DNA of 7,390 nt, from the NCBI GenBank assembly GCA_041493205.1, contig JBGPYM010000160.1, forward strand, positions 1 through 7,390, written 5' to 3'. This DNA is from JBGPYM01 sp041493205 (GTDB lineage: Bacteria; Bacteroidota; Ignavibacteria; UBA10030; UBA6906). The translations under genes were made by a program, and so were the position numbers. How positions within the stretch are numbered: position 1 is the stretch's first letter; each line of letters begins with the position of its first letter. Below the pieces are notes generated by a model, which saw nothing but the letters and a program-made list of their open reading frames with translations, had not been told where the DNA came from and made no database searches. Shown piece by piece: positions 1-6,245 of the stretch.

Positions 1-1008
1 CGCAATCGACCGCCGAAGCGCCTGGTGCTGTCCCACCGCCGGCCCGAATAGCAGTTCTTCGCGCCGCGTGCCCGACATACTCAGATTGATCGCCGGGAAT
101 ATCCGCTCGTTCGCCAGGTCACGGTCCAGGACGAGCTCCATGTTGCCGGTCCCCTTGAATTCCTGAAAAATCAGCTCGTCCATCCGGGAACCGGTGTCGA
201 TGAGCGCCGTGGCGATAATCGTCAGCGAGCCGCCGTCTTCCAGCTTGCGCGCGGCGCCGAATATTCTCTTCGGGATTTCAAGCGCCCGGATATCCACGCC
301 CCCCGACATGGTCCGGCCGCTGCTCTTCTGGTGAATGTTGAACGCCCGGCCGAGCCGGGTGAGTGAATCGAGCAGCAGGACGACATCCCGCCCCGCCTCC
401 GCCTTTCGTCTCGCATATTCGAGGACGAGCTGCGCAAGCCGCACATGCGTGCCGCGTTCGCTGTCGCTCGAGCTCGCGTACACCTCCCCCTTCACCGTGC
501 GGCGCATGTCGGTCACCTCTTCGGGCCGCTCGTCGATGAGCAGGACCAGCAGATCGACGGAAGTGTTGTGCATGCTGACCGCATGCGCAAGCTGCTGCAT
601 CAGCATGGTTTTTCCCGCCTTCGGCGGCGAGACGATCAGCGCGCGCTGACCTTTCCCGACAGGGCAGAATAGCTCCACCACCCGCATGGAGCGGTCGCTC
701 CCTTTCCCTTCAAGCGTGAGCGGCTCGTTGGGAGAAACCACTTCGTGCGCGGCAAATTCTCTTACCACCGCCCACGCTTCCGGCGCAAGTCCGTTGACGG
801 TTGCGATGGAAGTCACTTCCGGGCTCTTTCCCTTCTTCTCATCGGCAGAGCCCACAAGGTACGCGCCGGTGCGGAGGTTGTACCGGGTGATCAGCCCGGT
901 CGGGACAAAGGGATCGTTCGACTCCCGTCCGAGACCGTGCGTTAACACACGCACGAATCCGAATCGCTTGGCGTCGATTTCCAGAATGCCTTCAATGGGG
1001 ATGGACAT
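1..1008 (-). CDS. rho: Rho-type transcription termination helicase, short N-terminus (3' end outside window)
   Basis: Rho is a hexameric RNA-dependent ATPase that threads along nascent RNA and releases RNA polymerase. The 336 residues visible here align throughout with Rho. An OB/cold-shock RNA-binding domain lies at about residues 5-95, with the aromatic pair F16/F18 in RFGFVR and the block YNLRTG at 43-48. The motor follows: Walker A PPKAGKT (128-134), catalytic segment IDERPEE (158-164), Walker B VLLLD (210-214), Q-loop region SGRTMSGGVD (230-239), R-loop region EFKGTGNME (283-291) and arginine finger R315 in SGTRREE. All key residues are intact. The C-terminal 60 or so residues are off the window. 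The ATG at 1008 is the only sensible start: it lies 11 bases after the DUF1028 stop, with a weak AAGG upstream. The protein therefore begins at about E. coli Rho residue 50 and lacks the N-terminal helical Rho_N subdomain. It may be the main Rho or a second paralogue; the window cannot decide. Confidence 0.93.
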   Translation of the reverse strand, partial: MSIPIEGILEIDAKRFGFVRVLTHGLGRESNDPFVPTGLITRYNLRTGAYLVGSADEKKGKSPEVTSIATVNGLAPEAWAVVREFAAHEVVSPNEPLTLEGKGSDRSMRVVELFCPVGKGQRALIVSPPKAGKTMLMQQLAHAVSMHNTSVDLLVLLIDERPEEVTDMRRTVKGEVYASSSDSERGTHVRLAQLVLEYARRKAEAGRDVVLLLDSLTRLGRAFNIHQKSSGRTMSGGVDIRALEIPKRIFGAARKLEDGGSLTIIATALIDTGSRMDELIFQEFKGTGNMELVLDRDLANERIFPAINLSMSGTRREELLFGPAVGQHQALRRSIA

Positions 1009-1019
1009 CGTGTCCGGCC

Positions 1020-2015
1020 TTAGTGGGAGGGGGCGACGGAGAGAATCGCCTTGAGTGTTGCGTCGTCGGCCGTCAGAACACCCGCGGCAGGAAGCCGCGG
1101 AACCAGCGTGACCCAGTTCGGATCTTTCGCGAACACCATGCGGAATATCGGCAGCGACTGAGGGGTCCTCCCCGCATTGACGAGCGCCGTAGCGTGCCAG
1201 AACTTCATCTCAAGATTGTCGGGGAACATTTCCTCCGCGGCACCATATTCCCGCAGCGCTGCATCGACATCATTGTGCTCCACGGCCAGGTCGCCGCTGT
1301 TCATATGATCGTAGGCACGGTGCAGGTGGACCAGCCGCCGCAGCTCATTGAGCGGTTCAGCGGTGTCCTCGACGCGCAATTCCATAAGCCGGTCGGCCCA
1401 GGGCCTGCCCGTCGACGTACCCCGAACGATCAGTATCGCCGCCGATTGCCTCCCGCGTATGTCCCCTCCCGCCGCCTGCCCGGCATCGAGAGCCGCCAGC
1501 ATCCGCTCGGCAAGCGGACCGGTCGCTGATTCAAACGCCTTTGACATCGCTCCCCAGATCCGGTCGTTCAGCATCAGGTTCGCCTGCACCGAGTACCCTT
1601 TCCCAGACACGTGCCCGGCCCCCTGGATGCACCGTGCCCCGGTATGCACGGCGACATTTCCGTGTACGTCCACCATGGCGACCTGCCGTACGTCCTTTCC
1701 CGGATCGGAGGCCAGCAAACCGGCAAGCGCCTGCGGCGCACTCTTGCCTGCACGCATCAGCGTCAGTCCGAGCGGACCGTATGCCGGGTCGACAAACGAC
1801 TGCGTCGCGACCGCACCGACGCCCGCTTCGGCCCAGGTCACGAGAGAGCCGACGGAAAACCAGTGCGATTGTACCGCGACGCCGATGTCACCGGTGACGC
1901 TGTCCCGGGCAACGATCGAAAACGTGTGGACCGGGCGCAGCGGCCGCGGGTCCGATTGGCCGAACACCGGCGACACGAACGCCAGCAGGAAGATGAGACT
2001 GTTCCGTGCTTTCAT
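1020..2015 (-). CDS. Exported DUF1028 family protein
   Basis: This 331-residue protein belongs to DUF1028, a family thought to have an Ntn-hydrolase-like fold; its substrate is not known to me. Residues 1-19 form a signal peptide (basic start, hydrophobic run LIFLLAFV, likely cleavage after VFG), so the product should be exported. The family core spans about 30-200: TFSIVARD (31-38), GDIGVAVQS (42-50), WAEAGVGAVATQ (61-72), YGPLGL (79-84), HTGARC (124-129) and the GKGYSVQANLM region (138-148). The C-terminal third (about 225-310) is helical and TPR-like, with the pattern AALREYGAAEEMFPDN and a second helix pair before WVTLVPRLPAAG, as seen in longer DUF1028 members. T31, if exposed, would be the natural candidate nucleophile, but that is inference. 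The ATG at 2015 has an excellent AGGAGG nine bases upstream that overlaps the preceding gene's stop. The gene is third in the four-gene operon. Confidence 0.9.
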   Translation of the reverse strand: MKARNSLIFLLAFVSPVFGQSDPRPLRPVHTFSIVARDSVTGDIGVAVQSHWFSVGSLVTWAEAGVGAVATQSFVDPAYGPLGLTLMRAGKSAPQALAGLLASDPGKDVRQVAMVDVHGNVAVHTGARCIQGAGHVSGKGYSVQANLMLNDRIWGAMSKAFESATGPLAERMLAALDAGQAAGGDIRGRQSAAILIVRGTSTGRPWADRLMELRVEDTAEPLNELRRLVHLHRAYDHMNSGDLAVEHNDVDAALREYGAAEEMFPDNLEMKFWHATALVNAGRTPQSLPIFRMVFAKDPNWVTLVPRLPAAGVLTADDATLKAILSVAPSH

Positions 2016-2024
2016 GGATTCTTT

Positions 2025-2030
2025 CCTCCT
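2025..2030 (-). promoter_or_regulatory. Strong Shine-Dalgarno for the DUF1028 gene, overlapping the upstream stop
   Basis: The minus strand reads AAATAGGAGG and then nine bases before the ATG at 2015. The upstream stop codon TAG (2029-2031) shares its last two bases with the AGGAGG box. A ribosome terminating on the TIGR03545 message would sit on this site, which favours translational coupling. The site also fixes the start codon of the DUF1028 gene. Confidence 0.8.
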
Positions 2031-3885
2031 ATTTCTTGATGATGCCTTTCAGCAGATCGTTGACCTTTCCCTTCTTCTCTTTCTCCAGACGGTCGGTAAG
2101 TTCCTTCTTCTTACCGTCCACCAGCGCGGTCTTTTCTGTCACCAGGGACTGATACGCCCCGAGCTTTTTATCGACCTCTCCCTTCCATGCGGCAACGAGT
2201 TTCTCCACGTCGGCGCGCTTCCCGGCGATTGCGGCATCAAGCTTCGACTTGAGCGCGTTCTGCAGCTTCGTAAATTCCGCCCCCAGGACCGCCTGCACCC
2301 GCGTGGCAATCTTGTCGTCAAGGTCCGTGGCAATGGCGACGTCGAACTTCCCTCCGGTGGTCCAGAGCCGGAGTGTGACCTCGAACGCGTTGATGGTCTG
2401 CAGGACCTCGCGGATGATCCGTTCGAGGGCGTTTTTCGGCTCTCCTGCGAATGCCACTTTGAAGCGGGAAAGAACCATCCCTGTCCGTGCATCGAATGAA
2501 CTTCCGGGTACCTTGACGAGTACGGACGAATTCATCCGCGCGTCGGTAATTTTGCCGGAAAGGAAATCGGACTTCCCGAGCGCGAAGGTAGCCAGCGGGA
2601 TCCCGTCAAGCTTCGCGCTGTATTCGTCGTACGGGACATCCTTCGTCCGGTCGATGGTTCCGTCGAGCGCAAATGCCCGGCCTCCCCCTTCGGTCCCTTG
2701 CAGGGCGATGGTCATCGGGACGCGGGTCACGCTCTGATCGTTGGTGACGTTCTTCACCTCACCCCGCGCATGGATCACTTCGCCCGTCCCGGCGCTGTCC
2801 GTCCCGCCGGAGACCAGAATCTTCTTTATCCAGAACTTCGGATACGCGTGCTCCGCGGGGAAGTGAATGTCCTGACCGCGCATCCGCTGGGGTTTCTCGA
2901 TCGCGGGCTTCGACTGGTAGTTCTTCACGTGTTCCCGGGCAAAGTCGATCCAGTGCAGGTACGAAAGGGCCCGCGTGTACATCTCATCTCCCACCAGCAG
3001 CCGGGCGATGCCGGCGGTGTTCAGATTCGGGATCCGGGCCATCGACTTCAACCGGCTGAAATCCTCCGCCGCAATCCGCTCCGTCGCTCCTGCGGAGGCC
3101 GTCAGCGCGCTCACATCGGCCTGGATGGCCGCTTTCCGCGTATCGAACGTGGCGCTGACTTCCTTCACCCCTTTCAAGGCGTTGTCCACCGTGCTGATGG
3201 CCGATGTGATCGCAGGCAGCGAATTGAGCTGCGCGGTATTGATCGATTTGATTCCCGCTTCGATGTCGGCCAGCTTCTTCTTCGATGATTCAAACTCCGC
3301 GTTCGCGGTTTCCCACTGGTGGGATGCGGTAATTGCCTGCTGGCGCACCGAATCGAGATGCCCGAGCGTGCGGATGTCAAATGCCTTGACAAGGCTGTCC
3401 ACGTTGATCCCCGCCGCCAGGAAATTCAGGTTCGTCATCGGCGTTTTCTCGACCGTCTTGTCCAGGGCCACCTGCGCCTGCGCCGTAAATGTCGCCGACG
3501 TGTCATGGGATTCTGCGGCCTTGGGCGGTTTCGGGATCGACCCGTCCGTGGACCGCTTCGTCCCGAGGATCATCTCGTTGACCTCCATGGTCTCGATGAT
3601 GTACTTTCCCCGGAGAAGCTGGCCGGCGTCCATGGCAAACCACACCTGCCGGGTCTCCGCAATGTTCCGCCACGGATCATTCGGGTTCGCGACCTGGAGC
3701 CGTGCCCAGCGGATGCCAAGGGGCGAGAGAGTCACGTGGAGACCCTCAATTTCCACCTTTGCGCCGACGGCCTTCTCCCCGGCATACTCCAGCCCCAGGG
3801 TGACCCACGTGTCGATAAACAGGTACACGACGAGACAGACGACAATGGCAGGAATCAGGACGTAATAGACGAATTTCTTTCTCAT
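2029..3885 (-). CDS. TIGR03545 family membrane-anchored AsmA-like protein
   Basis: This 618-residue protein matches the TIGR03545 family, which is normally found beside TIGR03546, as here. A single N-terminal membrane anchor spans about residues 6-25 (basic MRKK, then a long hydrophobic run), leaving most of the chain on the periplasmic side. Residues 40-110 look like the start of an AsmA/DUF748-type lipid-transfer domain: GAKVEIEGLHVTLSPLGIRW, then NIAETRQVWFAMDAGQLLRGKYIIETMEVNEM. A helical, coiled-coil-rich insert covers about 175-325. Beta-rich AsmA-like sequence returns at about 350-525 (ILVSGG, ALDGTIDR, LSGKITDARM). The last 90 residues are strongly charged helix ending KKEKKGK-type. 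Its role is not established; a link to envelope lipid or outer-membrane homeostasis is inference from the fold. The ATG at 3885 is chosen because it has GAGGG five bases upstream, sits two bases after the TIGR03546 stop and begins the signal anchor. A reading frame open further upstream only shadows TIGR03546. Confidence 0.85.
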   Translation of the reverse strand: MRKKFVYYVLIPAIVVCLVVYLFIDTWVTLGLEYAGEKAVGAKVEIEGLHVTLSPLGIRWARLQVANPNDPWRNIAETRQVWFAMDAGQLLRGKYIIETMEVNEMILGTKRSTDGSIPKPPKAAESHDTSATFTAQAQVALDKTVEKTPMTNLNFLAAGINVDSLVKAFDIRTLGHLDSVRQQAITASHQWETANAEFESSKKKLADIEAGIKSINTAQLNSLPAITSAISTVDNALKGVKEVSATFDTRKAAIQADVSALTASAGATERIAAEDFSRLKSMARIPNLNTAGIARLLVGDEMYTRALSYLHWIDFAREHVKNYQSKPAIEKPQRMRGQDIHFPAEHAYPKFWIKKILVSGGTDSAGTGEVIHARGEVKNVTNDQSVTRVPMTIALQGTEGGGRAFALDGTIDRTKDVPYDEYSAKLDGIPLATFALGKSDFLSGKITDARMNSSVLVKVPGSSFDARTGMVLSRFKVAFAGEPKNALERIIREVLQTINAFEVTLRLWTTGGKFDVAIATDLDDKIATRVQAVLGAEFTKLQNALKSKLDAAIAGKRADVEKLVAAWKGEVDKKLGAYQSLVTEKTALVDGKKKELTDRLEKEKKGKVNDLLKGIIKK

Positions 3886-3887
3886 GG

Positions 3888-4412
3888 TTACCCTCGGAGG
3901 TCGCGGATTTTCTGATACCACTTGACCAGGCTGCTCCGGTTGAGGATCTGGTAGATCTTCCACTTCTCCACCCGCGAATGAATGTGCGTCCGGTACGCGA
4001 CCACGAAGCGCTTCATGCCCGCGTACACCGGGAGAAAGAGCACAAGGGCGGCGGCGAAGCTCCCCATGACCACCGTGTTGTTGAATCGGGTGAGCGGGGC
4101 GACCGGGGCGTTGTACATCCATGTCCAGAATCCCCGCAGGGTCTCGGCGTTCACCAGGATCTGATACCCGAGCCAGTGGAAAAGCGGATCGAGGATGAAT
4201 GCGATGAGGCTGAAGAGCGTCAGGGAGAGAAGAGCGGCGGAGAGGTTTACGTCGATCACCAGCAGGATGAGCCATATCACGACGCCCTGGAGCGTCAGCA
4301 TCGGCGACAGGCCCAGCACCGATCCGATCGCAAACCCTCCCGCGATCTGCGAGGGGGTTTGTCCCTCCCGCATGATCTTGAAGAAATCACGCACGATCGA
4401 AAACCAGAACAT
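3888..4412 (-). CDS. TIGR03546 family (DUF2062-like) inner-membrane protein
   Basis: This 174-residue integral membrane protein is of the TIGR03546 type, related to DUF2062. The family signature is clear: TPSQIAGGFAIGSVLGLSPM at about residues 19-38, followed by hydrophobic spans at about 24-54 (possibly a hairpin), 58-76 and 113-133. The DPLFHWLGY segment after the second span is also typical. The C-terminal 40 residues are basic and probably cytoplasmic. Its biochemical function is unknown to me. It heads the operon, and its stop is two bases from the start of its usual partner TIGR03545, so the two very likely form one membrane assembly. I chose the ATG at 4412 because AGGAG lies five bases upstream. 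A GTG six bases earlier (4418) is in frame, but its G is the last base of that Shine-Dalgarno box, so it is unlikely to be used. Confidence 0.87.
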   Translation of the reverse strand: MFWFSIVRDFFKIMREGQTPSQIAGGFAIGSVLGLSPMLTLQGVVIWLILLVIDVNLSAALLSLTLFSLIAFILDPLFHWLGYQILVNAETLRGFWTWMYNAPVAPLTRFNNTVVMGSFAAALVLFLPVYAGMKRFVVAYRTHIHSRVEKWKIYQILNRSSLVKWYQKIRDLRG

Positions 4413-4417
4413 GGTCA

Positions 4418-4422
4418 CTCCT
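4418..4422 (-). promoter_or_regulatory. Shine-Dalgarno deciding the TIGR03546 start
   Basis: The minus strand reads CCAGGAGTGACCATG. AGGAG has a five-base spacer to the ATG at 4412, which is a workable distance. The in-frame GTG at 4418 begins with the last base of this box and so has no spacer at all. This is why the protein is taken two residues shorter than its longest open frame. Confidence 0.7.
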
Positions 4423-4451
4423 GGAAAAAATGCGGGAAAGGATAATGAGCT

Positions 4452-4480
4452 AACATATCACACGGGTCGGCAATTTGCAA
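4452..4480 (-). promoter_or_regulatory. Candidate sigma70-type promoter for the TIGR03546-TIGR03545-DUF1028-rho operon
   Basis: On the minus strand, TTGCAA (4475-4480) and TATGTT (4452-4457) are exactly 17 bases apart, each matching four of six consensus bases. Transcription would start near 4445 and give a leader of about 33 bases. This is the only gap of any size ahead of the four-gene group. The TATGTTAG reading also resembles the Bacteroidota -7 box (TAnnTTTG) with one change. Matching by eye is weak evidence, but an almost identical arrangement occurs ahead of the RsbRD-like gene. Confidence 0.5.
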
Positions 4481-4487
4481 TATGCCG
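4468..4487. promoter_or_regulatory. 20-base imperfect dyad centred on the -35 box (possible operator)
   Basis: The plus strand has outer arms CGGCA (4468-4472) and TGCCG (4483-4487) and an inner TTGCAA (4475-4480). Of the ten symmetric base pairs, eight match; the two mismatches lie between arm and core. The core is the -35 hexamer of the promoter candidate for the downstream operon, and the upstream edge touches the transporter stop codon. A dimeric regulator bound here would cover the -35 box. No T-run follows on either side, so it does not look like a terminator. Confidence 0.4.
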
Positions 4488-5648
4488 TCATGTGCCGGCC
4501 GGATCGCGCACGGCAAACACCATGGCAATTGCCGCGCTCAGGGCCAGTGCCGCGCCGAGGTAAAAGGGGGCCGACGGCCCGACGTGGTCCCAGAGAACTC
4601 CCGCAATCAGTGATGCGGGGAGCACGCCGATTCCCACGATCGTCCCGTGCAGACCGATCGCGGTGGCGCGCAGCGAGGGCGTCGCGCAGTCGGCGACAAA
4701 CGCTTTCTCGACGCCGTCGGTGATACCGCTGTAGAGTCCGTAGACGCCGAAGAGCATCCAGATCTGTGCCACAGGCGCGGCCGCTCCGGTGAGCGCAAAG
4801 CCGAAGTAGACGCACCCGTACACGGCGTACCCTGCGGCGATGACCCACTTCCTGCCGATGTGATCGGAAACCCACCCGGCGGGATAGGCCGATGCCATGA
4901 AACAAATATTGTAGATGAGATACGCCGGCAACACGGCGGCGAGAAGAGTTCCCGATCCGGCGGCGCGCAGGAGCAGGAACGCGTTGGATGAATTGCCCAG
5001 CGAAAACAGGAACGCGACAAGCAGGAAACGGCGCAGCACCGGTGGAACGAGCGCCACGCGGATCCGGTGGCGAACCGGTGCTTCCGTCCCGGGATTGCGC
5101 GCATCGCGCACGAAAAAAAGAATGATGACTCCCGCACACGCCGGGATCAGGGAGAGGAGGATGACACTCCGGTAGTCCGTCCGGCCCCCGGAGAGAAGTG
5201 CGGCGGCGATAAGCACGCCCGCCACCGCGCCGGCAGTGTCCATCCCCCGGTGGATCCCGAAGACCCGCCCGCGAATTCCGTGGTGCGCGCTCTCCGCGAT
5301 CAGCGCATCCCGGGGGGCTGTTCGGATTCCCTTCCCCATCCGGTCGATCACCCGTCCGGCAAGCACGCCTCCCCATCCGGCTGCGGCAGCCAGAAAGATC
5401 CTCCCGGCGACCGACGCACCGTACCCTGCAATCGTGACCGCCTTCCGCCGCCGGATCCTGTCGGAAAAGTAGCCGGAAAACACCTTGAGCAGACTTGCAA
5501 CGCTTTCCGCAATCCCTTCGATCAGCCCGAGCGTGGCGGGAGTGGCCCCGAGGGTTGCCGTCAGGAAGAACGGCACCAGCGGATACACCATCTCGCTGGC
5601 AATGTCGGTGAAGAATGACGTCAGGCCGAGCAGAAAGACGTTCAGCAC
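4488..5648 (-). CDS. Major facilitator superfamily transporter, MJ1317-like
   Basis: This is a 12-helix-type MFS permease; the substrate cannot be told from sequence. From the GTG at 5648 it is 386 residues, close to the family's usual length. The N-terminal family signature is plain: LGLTSFFTDIASEMVYPLVP (7-26), then LGLIEGIAESVASLLKVFSG (40-59). The first motif A is GYFSDRIRRRK (59-69). A second characteristic block is RVIDRMGKGIRTAPRDALIA (99-118), followed by FGIHRGMDTAGAVAG. The second-half motif A is GWVSDHIGRK (258-267), and YGLYSGITDGVEKAFVAD (303-320) also fits this group. The start is uncertain. GTG 5648 is the first usual start codon after the DinB stop and places the protein correctly on its family, but it has no clear Shine-Dalgarno. 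A TTG at 5780 would give 44 extra residues, overlap the DinB gene and translate the 7-base repeat. Confidence 0.9.
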   Translation of the reverse strand: MLNVFLLGLTSFFTDIASEMVYPLVPFFLTATLGATPATLGLIEGIAESVASLLKVFSGYFSDRIRRRKAVTIAGYGASVAGRIFLAAAAGWGGVLAGRVIDRMGKGIRTAPRDALIAESAHHGIRGRVFGIHRGMDTAGAVAGVLIAAALLSGGRTDYRSVILLSLIPACAGVIILFFVRDARNPGTEAPVRHRIRVALVPPVLRRFLLVAFLFSLGNSSNAFLLLRAAGSGTLLAAVLPAYLIYNICFMASAYPAGWVSDHIGRKWVIAAGYAVYGCVYFGFALTGAAAPVAQIWMLFGVYGLYSGITDGVEKAFVADCATPSLRATAIGLHGTIVGIGVLPASLIAGVLWDHVGPSAPFYLGAALALSAAIAMVFAVRDPAGT

Positions 5649-5660
5649 TGGTGCAAGGAA

Positions 5661-5688
5661 AAATGGAGAATCGAAAATCGAGGATCGA
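5661..5688. repeat. Four tandem copies of a 7-base unit (NNATCGA)
   Basis: On the plus strand the bases fall into AAATGGA, GAATCGA, AAATCGA, GGATCGA, followed by G. The last three share ATCGA exactly; the first has one change (ATGGA). The block fills about half of the 58-base gap between the DinB stop and the likely transporter start and is more AT-rich than its surroundings. It is too short for a CRISPR or a mobile element. Confidence 0.65.
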
Positions 5689-5706
5689 GGCTGGCGGAAA
5701 TGATAC

Positions 5707-6210
5707 TCAGAGCGCCGGGGGCTGCTTGCCGAATGCCGCCCACTCCTGCCGGGCTGGCCCGTACAGGCCCGGCACTTCAAGCCCGGCCTGACGCATCAGA
5801 ACGGTCATCTGACCGCGATGGTGAATCTCGTGGTGCACGAGCGCCATCAGGGCAAAACCGCGGGTCCACTTCCGGCCATACGTCTCAATAACCTGCGTCA
5901 ACGACTCGTCAGTCCACGATTTTTTTACCTGCTCGAGAAGTGAGATTGCCGCATCGCTGTACTTCGTCAGGATCTCTTTCGACGATGCCGGGATGGGGTC
6001 GCCTTTCCCCGGACCGGTCGTGACAAGCCCCGTGGACTCCATGGCCTCACCGATGCAGACCGTGATGTGCCAAGCGAGGCGTCCCAGTGTGCGCCCCTGG
6101 GGATCCGCCTGCTGTGCAAGCGCGCGGTCGGGGATGTGTTTCAGGATCTTCTGCGTCGATTCAATCTCGTGCGACCAGATATGGTCAAAGTCGACGATGG
6201 TGCGGATCAT
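5707..6210 (-). CDS. DinB family metal-binding protein
   Basis: This 167-residue protein has the DinB/YfiT-like four-helix-bundle pattern. The family's metal triad is present: H48 in LAWHIT, then H127 and H131 in the sequence HHEIHHRGQM (126-135), an HxxxH followed by the usual RGQ. The terminal PGLYGP is also typical. Members range from thiol-S-transferases (bacillithiol or mycothiol dependent) to DNA-damage-induced proteins of unknown function. Nothing here identifies the substrate, so a specific transferase name is not justified. There is no signal peptide, so it is cytoplasmic. The ATG at 6210 has AAGG ten bases upstream and lies 35 bases after the RsbRD-like gene stop, so the two are probably co-transcribed. 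The transporter gene follows 58 bases on. Confidence 0.9.
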   Translation of the reverse strand: MIRTIVDFDHIWSHEIESTQKILKHIPDRALAQQADPQGRTLGRLAWHITVCIGEAMESTGLVTTGPGKGDPIPASSKEILTKYSDAAISLLEQVKKSWTDESLTQVIETYGRKWTRGFALMALVHHEIHHRGQMTVLMRQAGLEVPGLYGPARQEWAAFGKQPPAL

Positions 6211-6245
6211 TGGTGCAGTGCCTTGTATCGTGAGCGAAGCGTGGG

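Noticed and set aside
335..1054. Several plus-strand open frames opposite rho.
   Set aside because: They are antisense to a gene whose helicase motifs are intact throughout, and none has a recognisable domain or a ribosome binding site that stands out.
1348..2499. Long plus-strand open frame of 383 codons.
   Set aside because: It runs antisense across the end of TIGR03545 and most of the DUF1028 gene, both clear family members. Its translation shows no recognisable domain and has the serine- and arginine-rich look of a GC-rich shadow frame.
3886..4275. A 130-residue N-terminal extension of the TIGR03545 protein.
   Set aside because: It lies wholly over the TIGR03546 gene, is low-complexity proline- and arginine-rich, and would bury the membrane anchor. 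ATG 3885 has its own Shine-Dalgarno.
4468..4487. Reading the dyad as a transcription terminator for the transporter gene.
   Set aside because: The perfect stem is only five base pairs with a ten-base interior, and there is no T-run after it. A terminator here would also overlap the next promoter.
4450..5376. Minus-strand open frame of 308 codons overlapping the transporter gene.
   Set aside because: The translation is dominated by arginine and glycine with no domain, while the other frame encodes a full MFS protein with both motif A copies.
5661..5688. CRISPR-like or mobile-element repeat.
   Set aside because: The units are 7 bases long, directly adjacent with no spacers, and only four in number. 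There is no transposase, terminal inverted repeat or target duplication nearby.
5649..5780. Longer transporter starting at TTG 5780.
   Set aside because: The added 44 residues have no family counterpart, overlap the DinB coding end by 74 bases and include a translated simple repeat.
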